Assembly (NCBI RefSeq): GCF_013213835.1
Contig: NZ_JABSSU010000005.1
Span: forward strand, 269,294-333,293
Direction of reading: 5' to 3'
Length of the DNA: 64,000 nt
From: Winogradskyella sp.
GTDB taxonomy: Bacteria; Bacteroidota; Bacteroidia; Flavobacteriales; Flavobacteriaceae
The notes beneath the pieces were generated by a model, which searched no databases, had not been told where the DNA came from, and was given only the letters and a program-made list of their open reading frames with translations. The translations under genes were made by a program, and so were the position numbers. Positions 1-9,464 of this stretch are shown piece after piece (the stretch's first letter is position 1; the number at the start of each line of letters is the position of its first letter).

Positions 1-504
1 GAATTTGGTTTAGGATACAATTTCTCTGCTGGTGATTTTGACATTAACCCACAATTAGGATTTACCTTTGGTAGTTTATTATCTAGTGGTACTGCACAAG
101 AAGGCATCATTGGTGATGGTATTGTACCTAACTTAACTGTTAACTATGACACAGACCAGTTTGAAGGGCAACTTTACTTTGGTTATTATGCTGCCTTAAG
201 TGACAATACTGAGGCTGAACAGTTTACAACAAACTACCTGCACTATTGGCTTAATTTTGGTTATAAGGCAACATCTTACTTCTCATTTGGCGGTCACGTA
301 GAAACACTAAGTTTTGCTGGCGGAAGTGTAAATGGAGGTGGCGATCTTGACGGTAATGATGTTTACACAGGGGTTGGACCTTATGTACAATTCACAAAAG
401 GTAATGCTGGTATGCGTCTTTCTTTCGGAGCAAACATAGCTGATGAAGATGATGGTGCTATTACAGATGATTTCTACAAGCTATCTTTCTTTGTTAACTT
501 ATAA
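1..504 (+). CDS. Outer-membrane beta-barrel protein, 5' end cut by window
   Basis: The frame is open from base 1 to TAA at 502-504, giving 167 residues of a longer protein. It consists of alternating strands rich in aromatic and Gly residues with short Asp/Gly/Asn turns, and ends in Phe-Phe-Val-Asn-Leu, the pattern of a C-terminal barrel strand read by the BAM machinery. I do not recognise a named family. It lies directly upstream of glnK-amt on the same strand, but a strong hairpin separates them. A link to nitrogen uptake, for example as the outer-membrane passage for a nitrogen compound, is only suggested by position. The start and signal peptide lie outside the window. Confidence 0.75.
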   Translation, partial: EFGLGYNFSAGDFDINPQLGFTFGSLLSSGTAQEGIIGDGIVPNLTVNYDTDQFEGQLYFGYYAALSDNTEAEQFTTNYLHYWLNFGYKATSYFSFGGHVETLSFAGGSVNGGGDLDGNDVYTGVGPYVQFTKGNAGMRLSFGANIADEDDGAITDDFYKLSFFVNL

Positions 505-521
505 ACATTTATTGTTTAATT

Positions 522-578
522 AATCCTAGATTCTTAGTTTGTTAAGATAATCCAAAGTAAGAATCTTAGGATTTTTAA
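522..578 (+). terminator. Hairpin terminator after the barrel gene
   Basis: Arms 522-536 and 558-573 pair over 15 bases with one bulge around a 21-base loop and are followed by a T-run. It lies 17 bases after the barrel stop and 26 bases before glnK, so it probably separates, or attenuates between, the two units. Confidence 0.6.
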
Positions 579-603
579 TATTCATTAAACAATACCCATT
601 ATT

Positions 604-942
604 ATGAAAAAAATCGAAGCAATAATTAGAAAGTCTAAGTTTTCTGATGTAAAAAAATCATTACACGACGTAGGGGTAAACTTCTTCTCTTATTGGGACG
701 TTACAGGTTTAGGAAACGAAAAAGAAGGTCATGTCTACAGAGGTGTTTCTTATAGCACCAGCGATATACAAAGGCGTTACCTCTCAATAGTTGTTAACGA
801 TGATTTTGAAGACATCACGGTTAACACGATTATAAAAGCAGGAGCGACTGGAGATGTTGGTGATGGAAAAATATTTGTTTCTAAAATTGAAGAAGTTTAC
901 AGGATTAGAACAGGAGAAAAAGGAGGACAAACTTTAAAATAA
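604..942 (+). CDS. glnK: P-II family nitrogen regulatory protein
   Basis: This 112-residue protein has the usual P-II length. It shows the N-terminal MKKIEAIIR strand, a T-loop of about residues 37-55 with Tyr50 at the place of E. coli Tyr51 (the uridylylation site), the B-loop TGDVGDGKIFV and the C-terminal motif RIRTGE. P-II trimers sense ATP/ADP and 2-oxoglutarate and, when encoded beside amt, normally plug the ammonium channel with the T-loop. The amt start follows after 16 bases, so the two form the classic glnK-amt pair. The T-loop around Tyr50 (RGVSYSTSD) differs from the enterobacterial RGAEYMVD, so partner contacts may differ and modification of Tyr50 cannot be assumed. No glnD is in view. 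Confidence 0.93.
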   Translation: MKKIEAIIRKSKFSDVKKSLHDVGVNFFSYWDVTGLGNEKEGHVYRGVSYSTSDIQRRYLSIVVNDDFEDITVNTIIKAGATGDVGDGKIFVSKIEEVYRIRTGEKGGQTLK

Positions 943-958
943 AAATCACAAAGAAATT

Positions 959-2188
959 ATGGAAGTTACTATTAACAATGTATGGATGATGATCTGTACA
1001 GCTTTAGTATTCTTTATGCACCTTGGTTTTGCCTTCTTAGAAATTGGGCTAACAAGACAAAAGAACACCTTGAATATATTATTCAAAAATATATTCATTA
1101 TTACAGTTGGACTATTACTTTATTGCTTAGTTGGATTTAATTTAATGTATCCTGGTGAATTTAACGGTTTCTTAGGTTTTGCCGGATTTGGTTTAGAAGC
1201 TCCATTAAACGACGCTGGAACACTAGATTTAGGTTACAATGCAGGATATACTTATTGGACAGATTTCTTATTCCAAGGTATGTTCGCAGCTACAGCAGCG
1301 ACTATTGTATCCGGAGCAGTTGCGGAACGCATGAAACTTGGTCCTTTTATGATCTTTACACTATTATATGTAGGATTGGTTTACCCGATAGCAGGTTCTT
1401 GGAAATGGGGAGGCGGATTTTTACAAACTCTAGAAACACCTTTTTATGATTTTGCAGGATCCACTTTAGTACATTCTGTTGGAGGTTGGGCAGCAATAGT
1501 TGCTGTTTTCTTATTAGGATCTCGAATTGGAAAATTTAAAGATGGAAAGCCTCAAGCTATTCCTGGACACAATATTCCATTAGCTACTGCAGGCGTGTTA
1601 ATCCTATGGTTAGGATGGTTTGGTTTTAATGGTGGATCTGTTTTATCTGCAGACCCAGAATTAACTTCATTAACTTTAGTCACCACATGTTTAGCGGCCG
1701 CCGCTGGTGGTGTAGTTTCTGCTTTAGTTTCTACACTAATGTACAAGAATTTCGATCTAACAATGTTCTTAAATGGAATATTAGGTGGACTTGTAGGTAT
1801 CACAGCTGGTGCTGATCAAATGAGCCCTATGGATGCTATTATCATTGGTGCAGTTGCAGGAGCCTTAATTGTTTTTGCAGTAAGCTTTATTGATAAGTTG
1901 AAACTAGATGATCCTGTAGGTGCCATCGCTGTTCACCTTATTTGTGGAATCTGGGGAACATTAGCTGTAGGTATTTTTGGAAATCTTGCAGGTTTTGACC
2001 AGTTCTTAAGTCAATTAATCGGCATTGGTTCTTATGCTGTGATTTGTCTTATCTCTTCATTCTTAATTATTTTCACACTGAAGAAAACTATGGGAATTAG
2101 AGTTTCAGAACGCGAAGAATTAGAAGGTTTAGATGCACACGAACATGGTATGGATGCTTATCCTGATTTTAGATTAAACGAGCATTAA
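959..2188 (+). CDS. amt: Ammonium channel/transporter Amt
   Basis: This 409-residue inner-membrane protein has about eleven hydrophobic segments, the standard Amt/Rh length and topology. Family residues are visible: Asp164 in DFAGS, the pore twin histidines His172 (STLVHSVGG) and His326 (GAIAVHLICG), and the signature motif around residues 165-177. It conducts ammonium/ammonia into the cytoplasm for assimilation. The N-terminus starts directly with the first transmembrane segment and has no cleavable signal peptide, unlike enterobacterial AmtB. The C-terminal tail keeps the acidic and His-rich cytosolic segment that contacts P-II. It is co-transcribed with glnK 16 bases upstream and followed by a hairpin terminator. 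Confidence 0.95.
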   Translation: MEVTINNVWMMICTALVFFMHLGFAFLEIGLTRQKNTLNILFKNIFIITVGLLLYCLVGFNLMYPGEFNGFLGFAGFGLEAPLNDAGTLDLGYNAGYTYWTDFLFQGMFAATAATIVSGAVAERMKLGPFMIFTLLYVGLVYPIAGSWKWGGGFLQTLETPFYDFAGSTLVHSVGGWAAIVAVFLLGSRIGKFKDGKPQAIPGHNIPLATAGVLILWLGWFGFNGGSVLSADPELTSLTLVTTCLAAAAGGVVSALVSTLMYKNFDLTMFLNGILGGLVGITAGADQMSPMDAIIIGAVAGALIVFAVSFIDKLKLDDPVGAIAVHLICGIWGTLAVGIFGNLAGFDQFLSQLIGIGSYAVICLISSFLIIFTLKKTMGIRVSEREELEGLDAHEHGMDAYPDFRLNEH

Positions 2189-2215
2189 GATTATATATTA
2201 AATTGTTATGATGTG

Positions 2216-2256
2216 TAAAGCCTTTCTTTGATATTCTTAGAAGGCTTTATCTTTTT
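2216..2256 (+). terminator. Terminator of glnK-amt
   Basis: TAAAGCCTTTCT (2216-2227) pairs with AGAAGGCTTTA (2239-2249) with one bulged base, followed by TCTTTTT. It begins 28 bases after the amt stop. Confidence 0.65.
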
Positions 2257-2335
2257 AAACATCTCAAGATTAAAACATAAATCTCACAAAGAACTATAAG
2301 TTTTAAAATTGATCATACAAGACTGTAGCTCTTTA

Positions 2336-2363
2336 AAAAAACCCTCCACATCGGAGGGTTTTT
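2336..2363 (+). terminator. Strong GC hairpin, probably bidirectional terminator
   Basis: The stem AAACCCTCC/GGAGGGTTT has a four-base loop, an A-run before it and a T-run after it, so it can stop transcription from either strand. It lies between the convergent amt and ppc genes. Confidence 0.75.
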
Positions 2364-2384
2364 AATTCAAACTATTTAATAAAC

Positions 2385-2421
2385 AAAAGGCTAGATAGAA
2401 ATACATCCTACCTAGCCTTTT
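2385..2421 (-). terminator. Terminator of the leu-ppc operon
   Basis: AAAAGGCTAG (2385-2394) and CTAGCCTTTT (2412-2421) form a perfect 10-base stem around a 17-base loop. On the minus strand the stem ends in a T-rich tract. It lies 22 bases past the ppc stop. Confidence 0.6.
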
Positions 2422-2443
2422 CACTTAAACATAAAACTATATT

Positions 2444-5032
2444 TTAAGCAGAGTTACGACTTGCATTAATATTTCCAAAAAGTGATCTCGTAACCATCTT
2501 TTCAAAAATCTTAATCTTATCGAGATCTTTTACCTCAGCTTTTTCTAACTCTTGTATTTTCTTCAGTGCATACTGCTGAATCGTTAATAACGGCAATACG
2601 ATAGACTCTCTTACGGCAATAGATGCTTTTGCTACTGGCTCATCTTCCATCAATTCCTTAAAACCAGAAAGCTTTAAGATTAGTCGCTTTGTCGTTTCGT
2701 ATTCAGCATATATCGTTTTCCAAAACTCACCATATTCAGAATCTTCAGACATGTATCTAGTAAGATTGAAGAATGATTTAGAAAGCGACATCATACTATT
2801 AGCAATCAAAGCCCTAAAGAAGCGCGAAGTTTGATACAAATGTTGCACTTTCTCAAACTCACCTTTATCTTCATAGTGCTTTAACGCTGTACCTACACCA
2901 TAAAATCCAGGGACATTTTGCTTTAATTGACTCCAAGAACCAACAAATGGTATAGCTCTTAAATCTGAAAAAACTAAACCTTCTGACTTTCCACGTTTTG
3001 ATGGCCTACTTCCAATATTGGTTTTAGCATAATACTTTAAGGTACTCATATGCTCTAAGTAAGATAAGAACTTAGGATGCTTTTTAAAATCTACATAAGC
3101 TTGATAACTAATATTTGCTAAGCTATCCATCACTTCTTTATCCGCGGGTTCCATTTCAAGATTCTTATCATTAAGTCGATTAGAAATCCCTGAACTTATA
3201 AGCTGCTCCATATTGTATCTCGAAGATTCAATGGTGCCAAAATTAGAACTAATCGTTTGTCCTTGTATTGTTAATTGAATTTCCTTGTCCTCTACTGTTG
3301 GCCCTAAAGAGGCATAAAATTGATGTGTTTTTCCACCACCACGTGCTGGCGGTCCACCTCTACCATCAAAAAATATCACATCAATTCCATATTTTCGAGA
3401 TAATTCTGTAAGTGCTTCTTTAGCTCTAAAGATTCCCCAATTGGCCATAAGATAACCGCCATCTTTAGTACCATCACTAAACCCAAGCATAATAGTTTGC
3501 TTATTTCCTCTTTCGTCTAGATGTTTGCGGTAATTAGGATTTGTATATAAATCCTCCATCACTTTTGGTGAGGCTTCCAGATCAGTTACAGTCTCAAATA
3601 ATGGTACAACATCTGCTGTTAAACTATCACCAAACGCTACAATCTTTAACATCGCAAACAATTGCAGTACATTTAAGGTTGTTTGATTATTACTAATGAT
3701 ATACCTGTTACAAGCTATTTCTCCATTTTTATCTTGAATGGTTTTCATGGCTTTAATTGTTTCCACAACATTAACTGCCATCTCGTTCTTAAACTCAATA
3801 TCATTCGGAATTAAACCTTTGACCTCAGACAAATGATTTAATTGAGTTTCTAATGGTAAATCAAAGAAATCCTTTGGGAACAAATCACTCCCATTTTCAA
3901 TAAGCTCAGCAACTAATGCTCTAAACATAGCATCGTGTACTCGGCTATCTTGCCTAATATCTAGACTAGCAAAATGATAACCAAAAAGTGTTGTCCTATT
4001 TATTAAGGTTGTTACCTTATCAACAAATAATGACTGATGCTCTCTTATTAAAATTTCTCTAATTGAAAATAACTCTTCCTTGAATTCAGTTAGAGTTATT
4101 CTTAACGATTCCTCTTTATGTAATAATGTATTATGTAATCTATGGTTAACGTCAATAATACGCTCTCTAATTCCTCTAAATGTTAGTCTACGCCTTAAAT
4201 ATTTTACATCTTTAATGTAACTTTTTATAACTGACTCCTTAAGCTTCCTAGCAACATCTAATGTAATTTGAGGTGTTACAAACGGATTACCATCTCTATC
4301 ACCACCAGGCCAAAACCCAATATTTACTATTGGATTCTCAATTTCTTTACTATCAAAAATATTTTCTTGAACATAATCATAGATGCCACCAAAAGAATGG
4401 TAGAATACATTTTTAAGGTACCAAACTAAATTAACCGCTTCATCATATGGCGTAGGTTTCTTATCCTTAAAGAAAGGTGTTTTTCCTAATTGACCTAATA
4501 ACGATTTAATCTCTGTTAGATTATCATTTTTAATAGCTTCTGCTAAATCTGTAATGATTCCTAAAACAGCTCCTGGGTAAAATTGAGTAGGATGTGCAGT
4601 TAACACGATTCGCACCTTGAACGCCTCTAAACACTCTCTCAACAACTCAAGTTTATTGTCTACCCTCGCATTACCTTTTAAACTGCGTAAAGTCCCAACA
4701 CCTTCCATATTGTTGACAACCGGAAAAGCAGCATCTTCAACCGCATCAAATAACACAACTTGTCGCTCTATATACTGTATAAAACGAAACAATAAATTGA
4801 TCTGACTCTCTTCTGAACGTCTGCCTTGGTATTTCTTAAAAAACGTATCTATGATTGTTGTGGGATCTTCATGCCTATCAAAACCTTTTTTACAAGTCTC
4901 ATAAAACAACGGCAGCAAAACCACGGTTTTGGACAAGGTTTCAAATGGCAGTGTCATGAATACACTATTGTAGATCTGATATTTTGACAAAACGTTTTGA
5001 TTAAAACGCTTCAGTTTTGGCTCTACTGACAT
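2444..5032 (-). CDS. ppc: Phosphoenolpyruvate carboxylase
   Basis: This 862-residue protein carboxylates PEP to oxaloacetate and so refills the TCA cycle. Recognisable motifs are TAHPTQ (145-150, His147 being the catalytic His), GGDRDGNPFVT, FSDGTKDGGYLMANW and a Gly-rich loop DGRGGPPARGGG. Two differ from the enterobacterial form: TAHPTE ends in Gln here, and FHGRGG carries Asp in place of His. I believe this is a Bacteroidota-type variant rather than decay, because the frame is full length. The start lies 3 bases after the leuB stop, so it is translated from the leuACDB transcript, which is unusual company for ppc. Oxaloacetate feeds aspartate and the TCA cycle, while LeuA consumes acetyl-CoA, which commonly activates PEP carboxylases. 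Confidence 0.95.
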   Translation of the reverse strand: MSVEPKLKRFNQNVLSKYQIYNSVFMTLPFETLSKTVVLLPLFYETCKKGFDRHEDPTTIIDTFFKKYQGRRSEESQINLLFRFIQYIERQVVLFDAVEDAAFPVVNNMEGVGTLRSLKGNARVDNKLELLRECLEAFKVRIVLTAHPTQFYPGAVLGIITDLAEAIKNDNLTEIKSLLGQLGKTPFFKDKKPTPYDEAVNLVWYLKNVFYHSFGGIYDYVQENIFDSKEIENPIVNIGFWPGGDRDGNPFVTPQITLDVARKLKESVIKSYIKDVKYLRRRLTFRGIRERIIDVNHRLHNTLLHKEESLRITLTEFKEELFSIREILIREHQSLFVDKVTTLINRTTLFGYHFASLDIRQDSRVHDAMFRALVAELIENGSDLFPKDFFDLPLETQLNHLSEVKGLIPNDIEFKNEMAVNVVETIKAMKTIQDKNGEIACNRYIISNNQTTLNVLQLFAMLKIVAFGDSLTADVVPLFETVTDLEASPKVMEDLYTNPNYRKHLDERGNKQTIMLGFSDGTKDGGYLMANWGIFRAKEALTELSRKYGIDVIFFDGRGGPPARGGGKTHQFYASLGPTVEDKEIQLTIQGQTISSNFGTIESSRYNMEQLISSGISNRLNDKNLEMEPADKEVMDSLANISYQAYVDFKKHPKFLSYLEHMSTLKYYAKTNIGSRPSKRGKSEGLVFSDLRAIPFVGSWSQLKQNVPGFYGVGTALKHYEDKGEFEKVQHLYQTSRFFRALIANSMMSLSKSFFNLTRYMSEDSEYGEFWKTIYAEYETTKRLILKLSGFKELMEDEPVAKASIAVRESIVLPLLTIQQYALKKIQELEKAEVKDLDKIKIFEKMVTRSLFGNINASRNSA

Positions 5033-5035
5033 AGA

Positions 5036-6154
5036 CTAAATTATTGTAGATTGACCTAAATGAATATTTGTAAAGTTTAAGTTACTATCATTAGGATTAT
5101 TTATAAAATCTTCAACAAACTCACCAACCTTACTCGTTGTGATATTATCGTGATTAGTATTAACGTCTGGCGTTGAAATGTCTAGTTTTAAAGATTTTTC
5201 TACTGCGTTATTTATCAACTCCGCTTCTGCATATAATCCAAAATGCTCTAATAACATTGCTGCAGATAAAATTGAAGCGATAGGATTTGCAATTCCTTTT
5301 CCTGTTGCTTGCGGAAAAGACCCATGAATAGGCTCAAACATTGCATGCTTTTCACCAACTGACGCTGATGCTAAAAGTCCTATTGAACCACCGATCACAC
5401 TTGCCTCATCACTTATAATATCGCCAAACATATTTTCGGTTAAGATAACATCAAACTGTTTTGGATTTAATATCATTTGCATTGCAGCATTATCAACAAA
5501 TAGGAAATCTAACTCAACATCATCATATTCTTTAGCAACGTCCGTCACCACTTTTCTCCATAATCTTGAACTTTCAAGAACGTTAGCCTTATCTACTAAA
5601 GTTACTTTATTTTTTCTTGATTGTGCGGCTTTAAATGCTAAATGTGTAATACGCTCAATTTCTTCGCGAGTATATAAACACAAATCTGAAGCCGTATCTC
5701 CATCCTCACTCAAATATTTCTCACCAAAATAAATACCACCAGTCAATTCTCTAAAAATTGATATATCTGTACCTTGAATGATATTTCTTTTTAAAGGTGA
5801 TTTTTCAAGCAACGTCTCATAAGCTTTTACTGGTCTAATATTAGCAAATAAACCAAGTTCCTTTCTCAACTTTAAAAGTCCTTGCTCTGGTCTTACTTTT
5901 GCACTTGGATCGTTATCATACTTTGGATGACCAATTGACCCAAATAAGATTGCATCTGTAGATTTACATAAATCTAATGTTGCATCTGGTAATGGATTAC
6001 CATGATTATCTATGGCAATTGCACCAACATCTGCATAAGTAAATTTAAAATTATGATTAAATTCTGAAGCAATAGCTTTTAACGCCTTTACTGCTTGACT
6101 TGTTACTTCTGGACCAATACCATCACCAGAAAGAACTGCTATATTTAAATTCAT
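5036..6154 (-). CDS. leuB: 3-isopropylmalate dehydrogenase
   Basis: This 372-residue NAD-dependent enzyme oxidises and decarboxylates 3-isopropylmalate to 2-oxoisocaproate, the last pathway-specific step to leucine. The N-terminus MNLNIAVLSGDGIGPEV is the family signature. Later motifs include an Arg-rich substrate region, LVDKANVLESSRLWR, the metal-site segment FDVILTENMFGDIISDEASV and the NAD loop EPIHGSFPQATGKGIANP. It follows leuD by 10 bases and precedes ppc by 3, so it sits inside the operon. Length and motifs are ordinary. Confidence 0.96.
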   Translation of the reverse strand: MNLNIAVLSGDGIGPEVTSQAVKALKAIASEFNHNFKFTYADVGAIAIDNHGNPLPDATLDLCKSTDAILFGSIGHPKYDNDPSAKVRPEQGLLKLRKELGLFANIRPVKAYETLLEKSPLKRNIIQGTDISIFRELTGGIYFGEKYLSEDGDTASDLCLYTREEIERITHLAFKAAQSRKNKVTLVDKANVLESSRLWRKVVTDVAKEYDDVELDFLFVDNAAMQMILNPKQFDVILTENMFGDIISDEASVIGGSIGLLASASVGEKHAMFEPIHGSFPQATGKGIANPIASILSAAMLLEHFGLYAEAELINNAVEKSLKLDISTPDVNTNHDNITTSKVGEFVEDFINNPNDSNLNFTNIHLGQSTII

Positions 6155-6164
6155 TATATCTTAA

Positions 6165-6755
6165 TTAATATATTTTTTGAGCTTCAAAAGCTTCAATTAA
6201 ATTCTTATTATTTACCAGGTAATCAATATCATCATACCCATTTATCATACAGGTTTTTTTGTAGGCATCAATTTCAAAATTTTCTGAAGCGTCAGAGCCT
6301 ACAATTGATATGGTTTGATTTTCGAGATTCACTTCAATCTCTATCTGTGGATTGGACTCAATTTTCGCCATTAAGTCACTTAAAAATTCTTCCGAAACCT
6401 GGACAGGCAGCAATCCGTTATTAAGTGCGTTTCCTTTAAAGATATCTGCAAAGAAACTAGAAACCACGACTTTAAATCCGTAACCAACAATCGCCCAAGC
6501 TGCATGTTCCCTACTAGAACCGCAACCAAAGTTATCACCAGCCACCAATATGCTTCCAGAGTATTTTGGATCATTCAATACGAAACCATCATTAACAGAA
6601 CCGTCTTTGTTAAATCTCCAATCTCTAAACACATTATCACCAAATCCTTGTTTGTTTGTAGCCTTTAAAAAACGTGCTGGTATAATTTGATCTGTATCAA
6701 CATTCTCTATATTTAAAGGAATGGCATTAGATCTTAATGTTGTAAACTTTTCCAT
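6165..6755 (-). CDS. leuD: 3-isopropylmalate dehydratase, small subunit
   Basis: This 196-residue swivel-domain subunit pairs with LeuC to isomerise 2- to 3-isopropylmalate. The typical segments are [30 protein letters not shown] and [17 protein letters not shown]. Its start codon abuts the LeuC stop with no gap, as expected for subunits made in equal amounts. An antisense or alternative frame inside it shows no family features. Confidence 0.96.
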   Translation of the reverse strand: MEKFTTLRSNAIPLNIENVDTDQIIPARFLKATNKQGFGDNVFRDWRFNKDGSVNDGFVLNDPKYSGSILVAGDNFGCGSSREHAAWAIVGYGFKVVVSSFFADIFKGNALNNGLLPVQVSEEFLSDLMAKIESNPQIEIEVNLENQTISIVGSDASENFEIDAYKKTCMINGYDDIDYLVNNKNLIEAFEAQKIY

Positions 6756-8141
6756 TTAGTTTAAGTGCTTTGTAATGTCAACTATCTTTCCTTCTACCGC
6801 AGTTGCAGCAGCCACTAATGGACTTGCTAATATGGTTCTTGAACCTTGACCTTGTCGTCCTTCAAAATTTCTATTTGAAGTTGACACACAATATTCACCT
6901 TGAGGTATTTTATCGTCATTCATAGCCAAGCATGCCGAACAACCTGGTTGACGCAATTCGAAACCAGCTTCCGTAAAGACATCTTTTAAACCTTCTTCTA
7001 CTATCTGAGCTTCCACCTGTTTGCTACCTGGAACCAACCAAGCTGTAACATTATCTGCTTTTTTCTTTCCTTTAATAAATTCTGCAGCTACTCTAAAATC
7101 TTCGATTCTTGAATTGGTACAACTTCCAATAAACACAAAGTTAATTGGCTTATCAATCAAACTCTCACCAGCTTCAAAATTCATATACTTTAATGACTTC
7201 TCAAACGAAGGGTTATCTTCTACCGGAATGTTTTCAGAAATCTTAATTCCCATTCCTGGATTAGTACCATAGGTCACCATTGGCTCTATATCTTCAGCAT
7301 CAAAATGATATTCCTTATCAAAACTAGCACCTTCATCGGACGGTAAAGTTTTCCAGTATGCTACTTTCTTATCATACTCATCACCTTTAGGTGCAAATTC
7401 TCTTCCTTTTATATATTCGAAAGTAGTTTCATCTGGTGCAATCATTCCACCACGCGCACCCATTTCAATACTCATGTTACAAACTGTCATTCTGCCTTCC
7501 ATACTCATTTCTTCAAACACATTTCCTGCATATTCACAGAAATATCCTGTACCAGAATTAGTTCCTAACTTTGAAATGATATAAAGAATGACATCTTTAG
7601 GTAGTACTCCTTTTTTAAGTTTTCCATTAACATTAACACGCAAGCTTTTTGGCTTTGTTAGCAACAGACTTTGACTGGCAAATACCTGTGCTACTTGGCT
7701 TGTACCAATTCCAAAAGCAATGGCTCCAAATGCTCCATGAGTTGATGTGTGACTATCGCCACATACCATAGTAATCCCTGGTTGTGTAATACCTAATTCT
7801 GGAGCCATTACATGCACAATACCATTATATTTATGTCCTAACTCATATAATGTAATGTTATTCTTTTTACAGTTTTTAGACAATTGCTCTAACTGTTGCC
7901 TAGATAAAGCATCTTTAACTGGTTGATCTTGATTTAATGTTGGCGTATTATGATCCGCAGTAGCGACAATCTGATCTGGTCTAAAAATAGGAATGCCGCG
8001 CTCTTCTAATTCATTAAAAGCTTGCGGACTAGTTACCTCGTGTATTAAGTGTTTATCTATGTATAAAATTTGTGGACCATTCTCAATGCTACTGACGACA
8101 TGAGAATCCCACACTTTATCAAATAATGTCTTCTTGTTCAT
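6756..8141 (-). CDS. leuC: 3-isopropylmalate dehydratase, large subunit
   Basis: This 461-residue aconitase-superfamily protein has the three [4Fe-4S] ligands visible: Cys341 in GSCTNSR and Cys401/Cys404 in [10 protein letters not shown]. The substrate loops [14 protein letters not shown] and [12 protein letters not shown] are also present. With LeuD it catalyses dehydration and rehydration of isopropylmalate in the cytoplasm. It begins directly after the leuA stop (8142), so the order is leuA-leuC-leuD-leuB with no usable gaps. The cluster makes the step sensitive to oxygen and iron supply, which is general for the family. Confidence 0.97.
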   Translation of the reverse strand: MNKKTLFDKVWDSHVVSSIENGPQILYIDKHLIHEVTSPQAFNELEERGIPIFRPDQIVATADHNTPTLNQDQPVKDALSRQQLEQLSKNCKKNNITLYELGHKYNGIVHVMAPELGITQPGITMVCGDSHTSTHGAFGAIAFGIGTSQVAQVFASQSLLLTKPKSLRVNVNGKLKKGVLPKDVILYIISKLGTNSGTGYFCEYAGNVFEEMSMEGRMTVCNMSIEMGARGGMIAPDETTFEYIKGREFAPKGDEYDKKVAYWKTLPSDEGASFDKEYHFDAEDIEPMVTYGTNPGMGIKISENIPVEDNPSFEKSLKYMNFEAGESLIDKPINFVFIGSCTNSRIEDFRVAAEFIKGKKKADNVTAWLVPGSKQVEAQIVEEGLKDVFTEAGFELRQPGCSACLAMNDDKIPQGEYCVSTSNRNFEGRQGQGSRTILASPLVAAATAVEGKIVDITKHLN

Positions 8142-9314
8142 TTATGCTATAATTTCGTCATAGACTTTACATGTTTCTACAATTTGATGAATATCCTCAT
8201 CATTTATCTCTTTTTTCTTATCAGCAAAACTTAAAAAGTTAGCATATACTTCATCTAATTGAAGTTTAGTTAACTCATAACCCACTTTTTTCGCTCTGTA
8301 GGCTAAAGCAGCTCTTCCACTTCTTGCTGTCAACACAATAGCAGATTCAGTAACACCAACATCCTTTGGATCTATAATTTCATAAGTCTCTCTATTCTTA
8401 ATCACACCATCTTGATGTATACCAGAGCTATGTGCAAATGCATTAGCTCCAACAATTGCCTTATTTGGTTGCGTGTAAATACCCATGCTATCACTCACCA
8501 ATTGGCTCATACCATACAGCATGGTTGTATCGATATTGGTATCTAAATTTAAATACGGATGCTGCTTTAACACCATCACCACTTCTTCTAAAGCAGTATT
8601 ACCTGCACGCTCACCAATACCATTAATAGTACATTCAATTTGTCTAGCACCATTAATAACACCTTCAATAGAATTTGCTGTTGCTAAACCTAAATCGTTA
8701 TGACAATGGCAAGAGAGAATGGCTTTCTCAATGCCTTTTACATTTTCCATAAGGTACTTCATTTTAGCACCATATTCACTTGGTAAACAATAACCTGTTG
8801 TATCTGGAATATTCAATACAGTAGCACCTGCTTTTATAGCCATTTCGCAAACTCTTGCTAAATACTCGTTATCTGTTCTACCTGCATCTTCAGCATAGAA
8901 TTCCACATCTTCTACAAAAGATTTTGCATAAGCTACCGCTTTGTATGTACGCTCTAAAATATCTTCTCTTGTAGATTTAAACTTGTGAACAATATGAGAA
9001 TCGGACGTTCCAATTCCTGTATGAATTCGTGGCTTCTTCGCGTATTTTAAAGCCTCAGCAGCTACTTTGATATCATTTTCAACTGATCGGGTCAATCCAC
9101 AAACTGTGGCATTCTTTACTATTTTAGAAATAGCCTCAACCGACTTAAAATCTCCAGGACTAGATACCGGAAAACCAGCCTCAATAACGTCCACACCTAG
9201 CTTATCTAATTGCTCTGCAATAACAACCTTTTGCTCCGTATTCAATTTACAACCTGGCACTTGTTCTCCATCACGAAGCGTTGTATCAAAGATTTGAATA
9301 TTACTGTTTGACAT
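8142..9314 (-). CDS. leuA: 2-isopropylmalate synthase, short form without regulatory domain
   Basis: This 390-residue protein condenses acetyl-CoA with 2-oxoisovalerate, the first committed step to leucine. The TIM-barrel motifs DTTLRDGEQ (10-18), the metal ligands His203/His205 in CHCHNDLG and the loop [16 protein letters not shown] are intact, and the linker subdomains to about residue 390 are present. The usual C-terminal leucine-binding domain of 510-residue LeuA enzymes is missing. The protein ends naturally at TAA with leuC adjoining, so this is a short form and not a frameshift. Allosteric inhibition by leucine through that domain is therefore not possible. Homocitrate or citramalate synthase remain possible for short homologues, but the leuCDB context argues for LeuA. 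Confidence 0.93.
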   Translation of the reverse strand: MSNSNIQIFDTTLRDGEQVPGCKLNTEQKVVIAEQLDKLGVDVIEAGFPVSSPGDFKSVEAISKIVKNATVCGLTRSVENDIKVAAEALKYAKKPRIHTGIGTSDSHIVHKFKSTREDILERTYKAVAYAKSFVEDVEFYAEDAGRTDNEYLARVCEMAIKAGATVLNIPDTTGYCLPSEYGAKMKYLMENVKGIEKAILSCHCHNDLGLATANSIEGVINGARQIECTINGIGERAGNTALEEVVMVLKQHPYLNLDTNIDTTMLYGMSQLVSDSMGIYTQPNKAIVGANAFAHSSGIHQDGVIKNRETYEIIDPKDVGVTESAIVLTARSGRAALAYRAKKVGYELTKLQLDEVYANFLSFADKKKEINDEDIHQIVETCKVYDEIIA

Positions 9315-9464
9315 AAATCAAATTAAATTTTAGTATTGTCTATTGTCTAACGAATTTATACCTTGTAATTATCAATATATTATGCATAGCTTTGTTTTTA
9401 CGATGCCCAAACCAAAAAACACATGTTATATATTTGATTATCAATTTTTTAAATAATTTTTTCA
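9315..9464 (-). promoter_or_regulatory. Leader region of the leu-ppc operon with two tiny ORFs
   Basis: This 150-base region separates leuA from the divergent gene at 9465. I see no clear TAxxTTTG promoter for leuA. On the minus strand there are two short ATG-initiated frames: MCFLVWAS (9424 to 9398) and a 15-codon one from 9387 to 9340 that contains Ile-Leu-Ile-Ile. Either could be a leader peptide for attenuation, but no matching terminator/antiterminator pair was found, so this is only a candidate. Confidence 0.25.

Noticed and set aside
1552-1803. 83-codon antisense frame within amt
   Set aside because: Shadow of the strongly biased amt codons, without any domain or start signal.
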